A stretch of DNA of 64,000 bases from Aphanothece saxicola GSE-SYN-MK-01-06B (GTDB lineage: Bacteria > Cyanobacteriota > Cyanobacteriia > PCC-6307 > Cyanobiaceae): the NCBI GenBank assembly GCA_019359745.1, contig JAHHGT010000004.1:248001-312000 (forward strand), given 5' to 3'. Shown here one piece after another: positions 18,802 to 27,877 of the stretch (positions within the stretch are counted from its first letter, which is position 1; each line of letters starts with the position of its first letter). The notes under the pieces were generated by a model. The model did not search any database. It was not told the DNA's origin and saw only the letters and a list, made by a program, of their open reading frames with translations. Both the position numbers and the translations under genes were made by a program.

Positions 18802-19434
18802 TTAAGAGCTTGCAATCTTCCGCCGCCCCGCTTCGGTGAGGTGGCAGTCCCGTTCATCGAACCAGCCGTCGAAGGGGATGTCCCAGGGATCACGGGGCAG
18901 GGCCACGCCGGTGCAGGCGGCGGGCAGCACCACCAACGCCGGCACCGCGGCCCAGAGCGGGTCGGCCCGCAGCCGGTCGTACCAGCCACCACCCGAGCCC
19001 AGCCGCAGGCCGCAGGGGGCCACCGCCAGGGCGGGCACCAGCAGCAGGGCCATGGCCTCCGGCGACCGCTCCTGGCCGTGTCGCCGCCCCGGAGCCGGCG
19101 CGACCGGTGCCGGAATGCCGCAGGCGTCGTCGGCCAGGGGATCGCCCGGAACCCAGGCCCGGTACACAAGCGCAGCGCCCACCACCGCCGGCAGGGCCAG
19201 CCGGTCGCCCCAGGCCTGGGCCAGGGGGCGCAGGTCGGGCTCGCTGCCCAGGGGCCAGTAGAGCCCGAGATCGCCGCCACGGCCAGCCATCAGGACGCCC
19301 AGATGCCGCTGCGCCGTCGCCAGGATGCCCGGGGCCGCCGCGGTGAGGCACTGCCGCCGCCGCCGCCGGAACAGGCGACGCAGCTCCTGCTTGGAGGGTC
19401 CCTCTCCGGCGGGCGACCTCACCGCTGAAACCAA
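18802..19434 (-). CDS. 5-formyltetrahydrofolate cyclo-ligase
   Basis: ATP-dependent conversion of 5-formyl-THF to 5,10-methenyl-THF, about 210 residues. The N-terminal [15 protein letters not shown] helix binds the pterin/phosphate, [18 protein letters not shown] is the conserved strand-loop, and the nucleotide motif [15 protein letters not shown] (GxGGGxYDR) is intact. [21 protein letters not shown] gives the C-terminal D-x-P-x-D block. Its 5' end overlaps the ruvC 3' end by 16 bases, so it is co-translated in the ruvC-chlI-DUF3370-hydrolase series. Confidence 0.93.
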   Translation of the reverse strand: MVSAVRSPAGEGPSKQELRRLFRRRRRQCLTAAAPGILATAQRHLGVLMAGRGGDLGLYWPLGSEPDLRPLAQAWGDRLALPAVVGAALVYRAWVPGDPLADDACGIPAPVAPAPGRRHGQERSPEAMALLLVPALAVAPCGLRLGSGGGWYDRLRADPLWAAVPALVVLPAACTGVALPRDPWDIPFDGWFDERDCHLTEAGRRKIASS

Positions 19435-19901
19435 CCGGTCAGGGCCACCGCCAGGGCATCGGCGGCGTCATCGGGGCGGGGGGGCGTCTCCAGCTCCAGC
19501 TCCCGCATCACCGCCGCCAGCACCTCGTCCTTCTCGGCGTGGCCCGAACCCGCCAGCGCCAGCTTGATCTGCATGGGGGGGTACTCCACCACCGGGATAG
19601 CGAAGCGGGCCAGGGTCATCATCACCACGCCCCGGGCCTGGACCACTGCGATGGTGGTGCTGGAGCGGTAGAAGAAGAACTTCTCCACCGCTGCCAGCTG
19701 GGGCCGCCAGCGGCGCACGATCACCCGCAGATCGCGGGCGATCTCCACCATGCGGTCGCCGTCGCTGCGGCCCGGTTCGGTGCGGATCATGCCGCAGTCG
19801 AGCAGGCGCTGGTGGCCGCCGCCTGCGGCGGAGCGACCCTCCACATCGATCACCCCATAGCCGACGCGGGCGAGGCCGGGATCGATGCCCAGAATCCTCA
19901 C
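19419..19901 (-). CDS. ruvC: Crossover junction endodeoxyribonuclease RuvC
   Basis: Holliday-junction resolvase of 160 residues, RNase H-like fold. Catalytic acids are visible in order: [17 protein letters not shown] (first Asp), AAVEKFFFY (Glu), and near the C-terminus [13 protein letters not shown] (two Asp). [19 protein letters not shown] carries the DNA-binding segment. It overlaps chlI by 4 bases upstream and the 5-FCL gene by 16 bases downstream. The ruvC-chlI neighbourhood is common in picocyanobacteria. Confidence 0.96.
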   Translation of the reverse strand: MRILGIDPGLARVGYGVIDVEGRSAAGGGHQRLLDCGMIRTEPGRSDGDRMVEIARDLRVIVRRWRPQLAAVEKFFFYRSSTTIAVVQARGVVMMTLARFAIPVVEYPPMQIKLALAGSGHAEKDEVLAAVMRELELETPPRPDDAADALAVALTGWFQR

Positions 19902-20983
19902 CCCGCCAGGGCCAGCTGGAAGGCGGCGGGGTCGCTGCCGGCGTGGTCAAACACCTTGCAGAACATCTTCACCACCCGATCGCCGGAGTCGATCTGCTCG
20001 AGGGGGTCCTTGCGCAGGCGGTGGCGCAGGCAGCAGGCCACGACGCGGGCCACGTCGTCGTCGCTCACCTCCAGGTGGCCCTCGAAGGCCGCCAGGGCCC
20101 GGGCGGCCCGGTTGGTGACGATGTCACCCCGCAGCCCGTCCACGTCCAGTTCGCCGCAGACCGCCGAGATGCGGACGCGCAGGTCGTCGTCGATGGCCAC
20201 CTGGGGCAGCCGTTCCTGGGCTTCCACCACCCGGGCCTGCAGGGCCTCCTGGGTGCTCTGCAGCCGGTCGCTGAAGCTGTCGGGGTCGGCATCGAAGCTG
20301 GTGCGCTGGTCCACCACCTGCACCCGCAGCTCGGGATCGCGCACGGTGCGCACCTCCACGCTCATGCCGAAGCGATCCAGCAGCTGGGGCCGCAGCTCCC
20401 CCTCCTCCGGGTTTCCGGAGCCGATCAGCACGAAACGGGCCGGGTGCCGCACGCTCACCCCCTCCCGTTCCACCGTGTTCCAACCCGAGGCGGCCGAATC
20501 CAGCAGCACGTCGACCAGGTGGTCGTCGAGCAGGTTCACCTCGTCGACGTAGAGCAGGCCCCGGTTGGCCTTGGCCAGCAGCCCCGGCTCAAAGGCCCGC
20601 ACACCCTCGCTGAGGGCCTTCTCAATGTCGATCGTGCCGCAGAGGCGGTCTTCCGTGGCCCCCAGCGGCAGGTCGACCATCGGCACCTGGCGGGCCTCCA
20701 CAGGGAGCTGCTCGCCCTGCTCTGCCCGCTGACGCACCTCGCTGCTCTGCAGGTCGGGGTCGCTCGGAGAGCTGTTGTAGGGATCCCCCGCCACCACATC
20801 GATCGCCGGCAGCAGGTCCGCCAGCGCCCGGATGGTGGTGGATTTGCCCGTGCCCCGGTCCCCCATGATCATCACCCCGCCGATGCGGGGATCGATCACG
20901 TTGAGCAGCAGCGCCAGCTTCATCTCCTCCTGCCCCACGATCGCGGTGAAGGGGAAGACCCTGCGCTTCCTGGTTGGCGTCAC
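19898..20983 (-). CDS. chlI: Magnesium chelatase ATPase subunit I
   Basis: AAA+ motor of Mg-protoporphyrin IX chelatase (ChlI-ChlD-ChlH), first committed step of chlorophyll synthesis. 361 residues, beginning [19 protein letters not shown]. Walker A is GDRGTGKST, Walker [17 protein letters not shown]; the insert [12 protein letters not shown] and sensor-1 [23 protein letters not shown] are present, with an Arg finger/sensor-2 region near [13 protein letters not shown]. It is a full-length subunit I with no integrin or proline-rich ChlD part. It overlaps the DUF3370 gene upstream (20980-20983) and ruvC downstream by 4 bases each. Confidence 0.97.
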   Translation of the reverse strand: MTPTRKRRVFPFTAIVGQEEMKLALLLNVIDPRIGGVMIMGDRGTGKSTTIRALADLLPAIDVVAGDPYNSSPSDPDLQSSEVRQRAEQGEQLPVEARQVPMVDLPLGATEDRLCGTIDIEKALSEGVRAFEPGLLAKANRGLLYVDEVNLLDDHLVDVLLDSAASGWNTVEREGVSVRHPARFVLIGSGNPEEGELRPQLLDRFGMSVEVRTVRDPELRVQVVDQRTSFDADPDSFSDRLQSTQEALQARVVEAQERLPQVAIDDDLRVRISAVCGELDVDGLRGDIVTNRAARALAAFEGHLEVSDDDVARVVACCLRHRLRKDPLEQIDSGDRVVKMFCKVFDHAGSDPAAFQLALAG

Positions 20984-22449
20984 GGGCGGGTTACGGGCGG
21001 AGCCACGGATTGTTTCACAGCCGCCCCTGGGGGCACCGCCAAGGGCGCGGGGATCAGCGACAGCACCTGGGGCGGAGTGGCGTCAGCCGGGTAGATCAGC
21101 CGTACCCGCAGCTGCCGCTCCTGGCCGGGGCGCAGGCTGACGGTGCCAAGGGTGGGTCCCTCCTGGCCGGCCCGCAACACGAGGTGGAAGCGTCGCCGGC
21201 CGCCGGGACCACCCGCGTCGTTGTCGAGGCCGCTGACCTCCACGGTGCCCCGGAACATCACCGCCCGCGCCGGCGTGGTGTTGAAGCGCAGGCCGCCCAG
21301 GGGCTGGTCGCCCTTGATCGGGGATTCCAGCGCCAGGGCGAGCCGCGTCGGCTTGGTTGTGTCGTTGCGCAGCGGCAGGCTGAGGTCGTAGGTGACGCCG
21401 TAGTTGCCGTGGGCGGCCCAGGCGGTGCCGGGATAGAAGGAGCGCAGCGGGGCCGTCTGCACCTGACCGGTGCCGAGGGTGCCCCGCTCCAGGGAACTGA
21501 TCGGCCAGGAGATCGGTGCCCGGCTCACCGACAGGGTCGGGCGGCCCGGATCGGTGATCCGCCCGGCCCAGGCGCTGCCCACCTGCACGCCGCTGACCCG
21601 GGAATAGACCATCGGGCCGCTGGCCCCTCGGGGGCTGGGGCTGTGCTCCTTCGGGCTGAGACCGCCCTGCAGCAGGCGTTGCCAGACGGCGGGATCCGGG
21701 GGCCGGTCGACCGGGCCGAAGGCCGCCAGGGTGGCCACATCCACCGGCCCGTCGCTGTTGAGACGCAGCTGCAGGTTGAGGCCGTTCAGCAAGGGGTCGA
21801 GGCCGCGCACCGGCAGGGGCAGCACCATCAGGGTGCTCAGCTGCCCCGACGGCAGGGTCCAGCCTTCCGGCACCAGGGGACTGCGCTGCCGTGCCAGCAG
21901 CTCGGTGGCCACCCGGCTGCCGGGGCCGGCCCAGATCGGCGTGCTGCCCTGCTCCATCAGGGTCGGCAGGGGCAGGAAGGGGGCCGAGGGCTGGTCGGGG
22001 TTCACCGACTGGGACAGGGCGGTGGAGCCCGCCACCGTGCGCAGCGTCACCGGGGCATGGCCCCGTGGGGCCGCCACCACCGCCAGCCAGAGGGTGGAGT
22101 CGAGGCTTTCCGGACTGCCGGCGTAGATGTGATGGCTGAACAGCTCGAAGGGGCCACTGACGGCCGCATTGAGGTGCGCCGCCGGTACGCCCAGGGGACG
22201 GCCGGCGTAGCCCCGCTGGCCATCGAAGGTGGAGAGCAGGATGCCGGGCCCCTTGATCACCTCGGGGTTGTTGTCGTTCAGCATCGGCACCGCATCCAGC
22301 CGGCCGGGCAGGGGCGCCACCGTGCCCGGGCGAAGCACCGTTGGCGAGGGGGCAGGCCTGGGAGCTGCAGACGGCTGCGGCTGGGCCAGCAGGGGGCTGC
22401 CCAGGGCGGTCAGCCACGGCAGCAGCAGGGCGGGGGTGAGGGCTCTCAT
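20980..22449 (-). CDS. Exported DUF3370 family protein
   Basis: 489 residues. A signal peptide (TPALLLPWLTALGSPLLAQ) is followed by the cyanobacterial DUF3370 domain: PLPGRLDAVPMLNDNNPEVI near the N-terminus, FELFSHHIYAGSPE, AAHGNYGVTYDLSLPLRND and a C-terminal beta-rich region. This family is restricted mainly to cyanobacteria and has no proven function; the fold is predicted beta-rich and periplasmic. It overlaps both chlI (20980-20983) and the serine hydrolase (22446-22449) by 4 bases and so belongs to the same translationally coupled series. Confidence 0.88.
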   Translation of the reverse strand: MRALTPALLLPWLTALGSPLLAQPQPSAAPRPAPSPTVLRPGTVAPLPGRLDAVPMLNDNNPEVIKGPGILLSTFDGQRGYAGRPLGVPAAHLNAAVSGPFELFSHHIYAGSPESLDSTLWLAVVAAPRGHAPVTLRTVAGSTALSQSVNPDQPSAPFLPLPTLMEQGSTPIWAGPGSRVATELLARQRSPLVPEGWTLPSGQLSTLMVLPLPVRGLDPLLNGLNLQLRLNSDGPVDVATLAAFGPVDRPPDPAVWQRLLQGGLSPKEHSPSPRGASGPMVYSRVSGVQVGSAWAGRITDPGRPTLSVSRAPISWPISSLERGTLGTGQVQTAPLRSFYPGTAWAAHGNYGVTYDLSLPLRNDTTKPTRLALALESPIKGDQPLGGLRFNTTPARAVMFRGTVEVSGLDNDAGGPGGRRRFHLVLRAGQEGPTLGTVSLRPGQERQLRVRLIYPADATPPQVLSLIPAPLAVPPGAAVKQSVAPPVTRP

Positions 22450-23513
22450 GGGCCTTTGACGAGGGTTTTGGCGACGGCGCCGGCCATCGCCCGGATCAGT
22501 TCGGCGGAGCGGGGATCGTTGAACGGGCCCTTGACCATGAAGGCCGCCACGGCGCGCTGGCCATCAGGCAGCTGGATCAGGGCGGCATCGGCGTAGGCGA
22601 TGCCGATGTCGCCGGTCTTGTTGTAGACGGTGATTCCCTTGGGCAGCAGCTCACTGTCGGGATCGGGGGCGTCCTTGCCCATCCCCATCAGCAGGCCGAG
22701 GGGGATCAGGGTGTTGGTGCGGGAGGTGGCCATGATTTCCCGGAACAGATCACGGGCCCGGGGAGTGAGCTTGTCGCCGGTGTCCACCAGGGCGATGGAG
22801 CGGGCCAGGTCGCGGGCGCTGGTGGTGTTGGTGCCGTCCAGGTCCGGCAGCCAGTTGTTCACCACCGTTGCGGGCAGACCAAGGCTGCGGAAGCGGCCGT
22901 TGAGGGTGGTCTTGCCGCCCAGCCGGCGGATCAGCAGGTTGGTGGCGGTGTTGTCGCTCACCCGGATCATCTCCGTGGCGGCTTCGAAAAAGGGGAAGCG
23001 GGTGCCCAGCGGCTTGTTGGCCATCCAGCCGGCCCCACCCCCCACCACCTCCTTGGTGAGCGGCATGGGCTCGTTCCAGCGCAGCTTGCCGCCATCGAGG
23101 TCCTCCAGGCTGGCCAGCAGGATCGGCACCTTGATGGCACTGGCCGCCGGCAGAGCCAGATCCGGCTGCATCTGGGCGAAGCGACCGTCGTCGAGCACCA
23201 GCAGGAAGCCGCTGGCGGTCAGATCCTTCTGGGCGGCGGCCAGCCGTGTCCACTGCTGGCTGAGGCCGACGAGCTCCTGGCGTGGCTCAAACCGTCCCAG
23301 GGCCATCGCCCCGGTGCCGGGCTTCTTCACCGTCGGCGTTGAGCCCGGTGCAGGCGTACCGATGGCCCCCTTGACGAGGCGAGGCTCCAGCAGCTTGAGG
23401 CCGGTGCCCACGATCACGCCCAGACCCACCCCCAGCACGATCAGGCGCAGCACCAGGCCCACAGGGCGCAGCCAGGGGTTGCCCGGGGGACGGGATGGAC
23501 GGCCAGCACTCAC
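22446..23513 (-). CDS. Class A beta-lactamase-like serine hydrolase, membrane-anchored
   Basis: 355 residues with an N-terminal TM anchor (LVLRLIVLGVGLGVIVGTGL) and a periplasmic penicillin-recognising domain. The active-site motifs are in order: SAIKVP (SxxK), SDN in RVSDNTATNLLI, and KTG in YNKTGDIGIAY. This is the beta-lactamase2 (PF13354-like) set. The spacing is lactamase-like, but a clear omega-loop Glu (ExxLN) is not seen, so peptidoglycan DD-peptidase or esterase activity is as likely as antibiotic hydrolysis. It is the first gene of the four-base-overlap chain leading to chlI and ruvC. Confidence 0.88.
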   Translation of the reverse strand: MSAGRPSRPPGNPWLRPVGLVLRLIVLGVGLGVIVGTGLKLLEPRLVKGAIGTPAPGSTPTVKKPGTGAMALGRFEPRQELVGLSQQWTRLAAAQKDLTASGFLLVLDDGRFAQMQPDLALPAASAIKVPILLASLEDLDGGKLRWNEPMPLTKEVVGGGAGWMANKPLGTRFPFFEAATEMIRVSDNTATNLLIRRLGGKTTLNGRFRSLGLPATVVNNWLPDLDGTNTTSARDLARSIALVDTGDKLTPRARDLFREIMATSRTNTLIPLGLLMGMGKDAPDPDSELLPKGITVYNKTGDIGIAYADAALIQLPDGQRAVAAFMVKGPFNDPRSAELIRAMAGAVAKTLVKGP

Positions 23514-23544
23514 GGAAACAGGGCTTCAGGGCAGTGGGTCGACG

Positions 23545-24288
23545 CTAGTGGTCCTGGGAAGAAGGGAAAGGGCGACGGCTCGCCCAGCGCAACTGGCACA
23601 CCAGCCCCCGCAGCAGGGCCACCTCCGGGTCGCTGACCTGGCCGCGCTGCAGCAGGGCCCGCAGCTTGGCCATCCGGGCATGGGCAGTGTGGGGCAGCAG
23701 AAACCCGACCTCCAGCAGCAGCGCCTCGGCGTCGCTGAGCATGGCTTCGAGCACCCCCCGGGGACAGGGGGGCTGGCCAACGGCGGCCACGGCCGGTGCC
23801 GTTGGCTGCCGGGCCAGCTGGTGCAGGTCGTGCAGCACCACGGCCACCGCATGGGAGAGGTTGAGGGAGCCGTGGGGCGTGGGGGTGGGGATCTGCAGGA
23901 GCCGGCCGGCCTGCAGCAGCTCGTCGTTGCTCAGGCCCCGGTCCTCCCGGCCGAACACCAGAGCCGACGGCAGTGCCGGATCGCCGGCCAGCAGCCAGGC
24001 CAGGGCCTCATCGGGATTCTCCAGGGGCAGGGGCTCCCCCTCCGGACGGCCACTGGTGGCCACCACCCGGCCGCAGTCGGCCAGGGCGGCGGCCAGGGTG
24101 GGGAACAGGCGTGCCCGCTGCAGCAGGGGAAATCCCTTGACGGCCATCAGCCGGGCCTCGTCGCTGAGGGGGTCACAACGGGGAGCGACCAGCCGCAGGT
24201 CCTCGATGCCATAGGTGCGGCAGAGCCGGGCCACGCTGCCCACGTTCAGCGGGCCGGCCGGCTCGACCAGGACCAGCTTGGGGCTCAA
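23545..24288 (-). CDS. TrmJ/SpoU-type RNA 2'-O-methyltransferase
   Basis: SPOUT-class AdoMet methyltransferase of 247 residues. The N-terminus MSPKLVLVEPAGPLNVGSVAR is the TrmJ/TrmH-family RNA-binding start. The trefoil-knot AdoMet motifs appear as ALVFGREDRGLSNDEL, IPTPTPHGSLNLSHAVAVVL and a preceding VVATSGRPEG. A C-terminal helical extension (about residues 165-240) matches TrmJ, which methylates position 32 of tRNAs; an rRNA target cannot be excluded. The start overlaps the cytochrome cM stop by 4 bases. Confidence 0.9.
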   Translation of the reverse strand: MSPKLVLVEPAGPLNVGSVARLCRTYGIEDLRLVAPRCDPLSDEARLMAVKGFPLLQRARLFPTLAAALADCGRVVATSGRPEGEPLPLENPDEALAWLLAGDPALPSALVFGREDRGLSNDELLQAGRLLQIPTPTPHGSLNLSHAVAVVLHDLHQLARQPTAPAVAAVGQPPCPRGVLEAMLSDAEALLLEVGFLLPHTAHARMAKLRALLQRGQVSDPEVALLRGLVCQLRWASRRPFPSSQDH

Positions 24289-24710
24289 GGCAGCGCGTGC
24301 AGAAACGCCAGCAGATCGGCCATGGCCTGGGGTTCCGGCTGGAAGCTGGGCATCGGCGGGGTGCGCCCGCTCACCACCTGCTGGATCAGCTGGCGATCGT
24401 TCTTGCGTCGCTCGACGCCGTGCAGGTTGGGGCCCACCAGTCCCTGGGCCGCCAGGCCATGGCAGCCGGCGCAGTTGAGCCGGAACAGGCGACCGCCATC
24501 CGTGGCCGAACCGGTGAGAGCGAGGGTCTGGCGGGTGTAGGGATCGCTGTGGGCCGCCGGCAACACCACCACCACCAGCAGGATGCAGGCCGCCGCCGCC
24601 AGGGTCGCCAGGGCCGCCACCAGGCTGCGGCGCTGGGAGGGGGGCTGGTTGGCCTCGCTGACGGTGGCGGGCGTCACGGCGACGGGGGGTGTGGGGGACG
24701 GGCTGATCAC
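24285..24710 (-). CDS. cytM: Cytochrome cM
   Basis: Membrane-anchored class I c-type cytochrome, 141 residues from GTG at 24710. One TM helix (LVAALATLAAAACILLVVVV) precedes the haem domain. Haem attachment is CAGCH in LFRLNCAGCHGLAAQGLVGPNLHG, and the axial Met lies in GRTPPMPSFQPEP; MADLLAFLHALP ends the fold. This spelling is diagnostic of cyanobacterial CytM, implicated in regulating respiration and photosynthesis electron flow. The frame is open far upstream, but only the GTG gives a sensible N-terminus clear of petG. It is divergent from petG (75-base gap) and co-translated with trmJ. Confidence 0.9.
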   Translation of the reverse strand: MISPSPTPPVAVTPATVSEANQPPSQRRSLVAALATLAAAACILLVVVVLPAAHSDPYTRQTLALTGSATDGGRLFRLNCAGCHGLAAQGLVGPNLHGVERRKNDRQLIQQVVSGRTPPMPSFQPEPQAMADLLAFLHALP

Positions 24711-24785
24711 AGTGCTGCGGTGGGTCTCGCGGGGCCGGGGGGAGTCGTGGAAGAATTGTGCTTCGACTGACGCTTCCGCCTCTCC
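24711..24785. promoter_or_regulatory. Divergent control region cytM / petG
   Basis: Seventy-five bases between two divergent electron-transport genes. Both promoters must fit here or inside the neighbouring genes. A TTGTGC at 24755-24760 and a Pu-rich stretch GGGGGGAGTCGTGGAAG are visible, but no convincing -35/-10 pair can be named by eye. The petG ribosome site is weak (only CGCCTCTCC before ATG). Confidence 0.35.
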
Positions 24786-24899
24786 ATGATCGAACCCCTC
24801 CTCTGCGGCATCGTGCTTGGACTGATTCCCATCACCCTGGTGGGGCTGTTCGTGGCGGCCTGGAATCAGTACCGCAGGGGCAGTGCCCTCGGGGGCTGA
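24786..24899 (+). CDS. petG: Cytochrome b6f complex subunit V (PetG)
   Basis: 37-residue single-TM subunit of the cytochrome b6f complex, needed for its assembly and stability in the thylakoid membrane. Reading from ATG at 24786 gives [18 protein letters not shown] then [19 protein letters not shown] and TGA at 24897-24899. The ...[12 protein letters not shown]...AAW.QY.RG.. pattern is the PetG signature. It is easily missed because of its size. It is divergent from cytM and convergent with rsmD. This neighbourhood is usual in picocyanobacteria. Confidence 0.96.
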   Translation: MIEPLLCGIVLGLIPITLVGLFVAAWNQYRRGSALGG

Positions 24900-24939
24900 T
24901 ACGGGGCTTTGAGCCTGGACCGGACGCCGTGGCTGGTGG

Positions 24940-25557
24940 TCAGGGGATGGAACCCTCCAGAGGAGAGGGTCCGTCCTGATCAGGCGGTGCCTGGAGTAAC
25001 ACCAGTGTAGTGCCGCCATAGCGTCGGCAGTCCCGCTGTTGCCAACCCGGCGGGGCAGCCGGAACCCCGTCCGAGGCGCATTCCCACACCAGGGTGCCGC
25101 CCGGCGCCAGCCATCCACCCGCGCGAACCGCCGTGGCGATCGGTCCGTGCAGCCCAGCCGCGTAGGGAGGATCCACGTAGATCAGATCGAAGCAGACGGG
25201 CGGGGTTGCGCTCGGCCTCGTCGCCAGCCAGCGCAACACGTCGGCCTGCACCACCTCCACCCGCTGGACCTCTGGGCCTTCCAAGGACGCCCGGCCGGCG
25301 AGGGTCGCCTCCAGGTTTCCCCTGGCCACCGCCGCAATGCGGCGATCCCGCTCCACAGCCACCACCTGCGCAGCCCCTCGCTGCAGGGCCTCACAGGCCA
25401 TCACGCCGCTGCCGGAGCACAGATCCAGCCAGCGGCTGCCGCTGATTTCAGCGGCCAGCAGGTTCATCACCGCCAGCCGAACCCGGGCGGCGGTGGGCCG
25501 GGCGATGCTCCCCGGGGGGCTCTGCAGCCGGCGCCCCCCGCTCACCCGCAAGGTCAC
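24940..25557 (-). CDS. rsmD: 16S rRNA (guanine966-N2)-methyltransferase
   Basis: AdoMet-dependent methylation of G966 in 16S rRNA, 205 residues. The N-terminus MTLRVSGGRRLQSPPGSIARPTAARVR is the RsmD substrate-binding start. Motif I is WLDLCSGSGVMACEALQRGA, followed by VVAVERDRR (motif II), and the catalytic LIYVDPPYAAG (DPPY) confirms an N6/N2 exocyclic-amine methylase. It overlaps the hisH stop by 4 bases (25554-25557) and so continues the hisH-LOG minus-strand chain. Confidence 0.95.
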   Translation of the reverse strand: MTLRVSGGRRLQSPPGSIARPTAARVRLAVMNLLAAEISGSRWLDLCSGSGVMACEALQRGAAQVVAVERDRRIAAVARGNLEATLAGRASLEGPEVQRVEVVQADVLRWLATRPSATPPVCFDLIYVDPPYAAGLHGPIATAVRAGGWLAPGGTLVWECASDGVPAAPPGWQQRDCRRYGGTTLVLLQAPPDQDGPSPLEGSIP

Positions 25558-26177
25558 GGGGACGCCACCCAGTCGAGCCAGCGGCGCAGCATCGCTTCCC
25601 CCACCGGTCCGGACTTCTCCGGGTGGAACTGGCAGGCGGCGACGGTGCCGTGCCAGACCGCCGCCGTGACCAGGGTGCCGGCGTAGTCGACCTGGGCTGT
25701 GGTGGCGGCGGCGTCGGCCGGCTCGGCGGCGAAGGAGTGCACGAAGTAGACCCAGGCCTCCGGGGTGTGGGCGTCCAGCAGCGGGCTGGCGGTGGCGGCG
25801 ATCAGGGGGGCCCAGCCCATGTGGGGCAGGGGGTGGCCGGCCACCCGCGGCAGGGTTGTCACCCGGCCGGCCAGCACACCCAGGCCTTCGGCCTGGCCCT
25901 CTTCGCTGGCTTCGAACAGCAGCTGCAACCCCAGGCAGATCCCCAGCAGCGGCCTTCCGCTGGCGCAGGAGCGGCGCAGGGCCGGCTCCAGCCCCGCCGC
26001 CCGCAGCCGCTCCATGGCCGGGTCAAAGGCCCCCACCCCCGGCAGCACCAGGGCGTCACAGGGCTCCAGGTCCGCCGGGCCGTGCACGTTGACCAGCTCG
26101 GCGCCGAGCCGGGCAAAGCTGCGTTGCACCGAGTGGAGGTTCCCCATGCCGTAATCGATCAGGCCGATGCGACTCAT
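25554..26177 (-). CDS. hisH: Imidazole glycerol phosphate synthase glutaminase subunit
   Basis: Class I glutamine amidotransferase that feeds ammonia to HisF in histidine synthesis, 207 residues. The N-terminus IGLIDYGMGNLHSVQRSF is diagnostic. The nucleophile Cys lies in RPLLGICLGLQLLFEASEEG and the His-Glu pair in AACQFHPEKSGPVGE. It overlaps rsmD and LOG by 4 bases on each side (ATGA style), implying one transcript. hisIE is also in this window, but far away at 54269. Confidence 0.97.
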   Translation of the reverse strand: MSRIGLIDYGMGNLHSVQRSFARLGAELVNVHGPADLEPCDALVLPGVGAFDPAMERLRAAGLEPALRRSCASGRPLLGICLGLQLLFEASEEGQAEGLGVLAGRVTTLPRVAGHPLPHMGWAPLIAATASPLLDAHTPEAWVYFVHSFAAEPADAAATTAQVDYAGTLVTAAVWHGTVAACQFHPEKSGPVGEAMLRRWLDWVASP

Positions 26178-27325
26178 GGCTGGCTGCCGGTGGGGACCCG
26201 CTCGGCCGGATGCTCCAGGGCCGAGGAGGCGGGCAGGTCGAGGCCGTTGAGGTGGTCGATGAACTGGTAGAGACGGCCGACGCGGCGCTTGTCGAAGCGC
26301 AGCTGCAGGCAGGGCCGCAGCAGGCCGTTGTCGTCGACCCCCTCGCCGCTCTGGATGGCGCCCTGGTCCAGCAGATCGGCGAAGCTGCGGTTCAGCTCCG
26401 GCAACAGGGCCCGCGGCACCTCGGCGTTGAGCAGCAGTTCGATGCGGTCCTGGCCCAGCTGGGCACTGTGGAACACGCGGTAAAAGCGACAGATCTTGGC
26501 CACGGCTTCTTCGGCGCTCGAGGCTTCCGCCATCAGATCCACATCCTCCGGTGAGATCAGCTCACGGCTGGCGAGTTCGTTGTGCACATTGCGCTTCCAG
26601 ACCTTCCAGAAATCGTCGCCCGGTGGGCAGAGCAGCACCAGCGGGATCGGGGACGTGCGACCGGTCTGGATGAGGGTGAGGCACTCGAACAGTTCATCGA
26701 GGGTGCCGAATCCCCCCGGCATCACCACGAGGGCATCGCTCTCCATCAGGAAGAACAGCTTGCGGGTGAAGAAATAGCGGAAGTAGAGCAGGCGGTCGTC
26801 GCAGGCACTCACGTAGGGGTTGGGATGCTGCTCGAAGGGCAGATCCACGTTGAGGCCGATGCTGTGCTCACAGCCGGCACCACTGTTGGCGCCCTCCATG
26901 ACGCCGGCCCCCGCACCGGTCATCACCTCAAATCCGGCTTGAACGGCCTGGCGCGCAACGGCTTCAGCCAGGTGGTAGCAGGGATCGCTCTGGCGGGTGC
27001 GGGCCGAGCCGAACACACTGATCTTGCGGGCACTGCGGCGGGGACGGAACACCTCCAGGGCCTCGCTGATGTCAGCCAGGCAGCCCGCGATCAGCCGCCA
27101 TTCCTCCTCTTCCTTCTCCTGGCGAGCCACCTGCAGCAGCGAGACCACCGCCCGCTCAATCTGGCGACGTTGGGGGTGGCCTTGGAGTTCGTCGGCGAGG
27201 GCCTGAAGGGGGCTTCTGCCCGCCGCCGGCGCTTGATTCGGGGAGAGGGGCGGCGTCAGCGGAACGGAATCAGAGGTATTTGGAGATGGTGCCGGACAGG
27301 GTGTTCTTGGGGACGGCACCGACAA
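26174..27325 (-). CDS. LOG-family (TIGR00730-like) nucleotide 5'-monophosphate phosphoribohydrolase-like protein
   Basis: 383 residues; LOG/lysine-decarboxylase-like fold. Characteristic motifs: [17 protein letters not shown], a Gly-rich loop [20 protein letters not shown], and [20 protein letters not shown] (PGGxGTxxE) that forms the active site. LOG enzymes release free base from AMP-type riboside monophosphates, classically cytokinins; in cyanobacteria the substrate is unproven. The only ATG (27325) lies inside trxA, so the gene as drawn overlaps trxA by 56 bases in another frame, and the Pro/Ser-rich first 35 residues may not be real. A non-ATG start after the trxA stop is the alternative. 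It overlaps hisH by 4 bases. Confidence 0.85.
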   Translation of the reverse strand: MSVPSPRTPCPAPSPNTSDSVPLTPPLSPNQAPAAGRSPLQALADELQGHPQRRQIERAVVSLLQVARQEKEEEEWRLIAGCLADISEALEVFRPRRSARKISVFGSARTRQSDPCYHLAEAVARQAVQAGFEVMTGAGAGVMEGANSGAGCEHSIGLNVDLPFEQHPNPYVSACDDRLLYFRYFFTRKLFFLMESDALVVMPGGFGTLDELFECLTLIQTGRTSPIPLVLLCPPGDDFWKVWKRNVHNELASRELISPEDVDLMAEASSAEEAVAKICRFYRVFHSAQLGQDRIELLLNAEVPRALLPELNRSFADLLDQGAIQSGEGVDDNGLLRPCLQLRFDKRRVGRLYQFIDHLNGLDLPASSALEHPAERVPTGSQP

Positions 27326-27593
27326 CGGTGTCGACCTTCTGACCGCCCTTGAACAGCATCAGGGTGGGAATGCTGCGGATGCCGTACTGGCTGGCGACGT
27401 TGGGGTTCTCGTCGGTGTTGAGCTTGTAGACGCGGATCTTGCCTTCGTATTCCTTGGCAATCTCATCGACGATCGGCGCCACCATGCGGCAGGGGCCGCA
27501 CCAGGGGGCCCAGAAATCAACCAGCACGGGCACATCACTCTTGAGCACGTCTTGCTCGAAGGAGGCGTCGGTGACGGCAGCGGCGCTGGACAT
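27270..27593 (-). CDS. trxA: Thioredoxin
   Basis: 107-residue m-type thioredoxin. Active site [10 protein letters not shown]; the cis-Pro segment [12 protein letters not shown] and the C-terminal helix complete the fold. It reduces disulfides in target enzymes, including light-regulated Calvin-cycle enzymes, with electrons from ferredoxin- or NADPH-thioredoxin reductase. It begins [16 protein letters not shown] and is preceded by a 284-base leader/intergenic region. The 3' end is overlapped by the putative LOG start. Confidence 0.97.
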   Translation of the reverse strand: MSSAAAVTDASFEQDVLKSDVPVLVDFWAPWCGPCRMVAPIVDEIAKEYEGKIRVYKLNTDENPNVASQYGIRSIPTLMLFKGGQKVDTVVGAVPKNTLSGTISKYL

Positions 27594-27877
27594 TCCTTGC
27601 AGACTCGGGATGAATTGAATCTAGCAACCGGGTTCGGTCGCTTTCCCCTGGGATCAGGTCAGCGTTGCAGGCCGTAGCGGAACCGGCAGCCCCAGGCTGC
27701 GGGGGCTTCCGGTGGAACGGTGGGAGAAGACAAAAAGCCCGGACACGCCGGGCCGGGGGGTGTGAGGAGTGTGCGAGCCGGAGCCCCCACATCCAGAGGT
27801 TAGCCTCCATCTCGCCTTGAGGCAGTGTTGTCCAGGTATGGGACGACGTGGCTGGCGCCGGGCCTGGCCGCGCCGTG
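27594..27877. other. Intergenic region between guaB3 and trxA
   Basis: This 284-base stretch contains the guaB3 terminator (27732-27753) and, on the trxA side, the small perfect dyad GCAGCC-CCA-GGCTGC near 27689-27703. The trxA promoter should lie between the terminator and 27593, where GATTCAATTC-like AT-richer sequence appears on the minus strand. I see no small gene or RNA I can support. Confidence 0.4.
27732..27753 (-). terminator. Rho-independent terminator downstream of guaB3
   Basis: On the minus strand a GCCCGG stem (27753-27748), a 5-base loop CGTGT and a CCGGGC stem (27742-27737) are followed directly by a T5 run (AAAAA at 27732-27736 on the plus strand). This is a textbook intrinsic terminator about 125 bases after the guaB3 stop. 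It separates guaB3 from trxA transcription. Confidence 0.8.
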
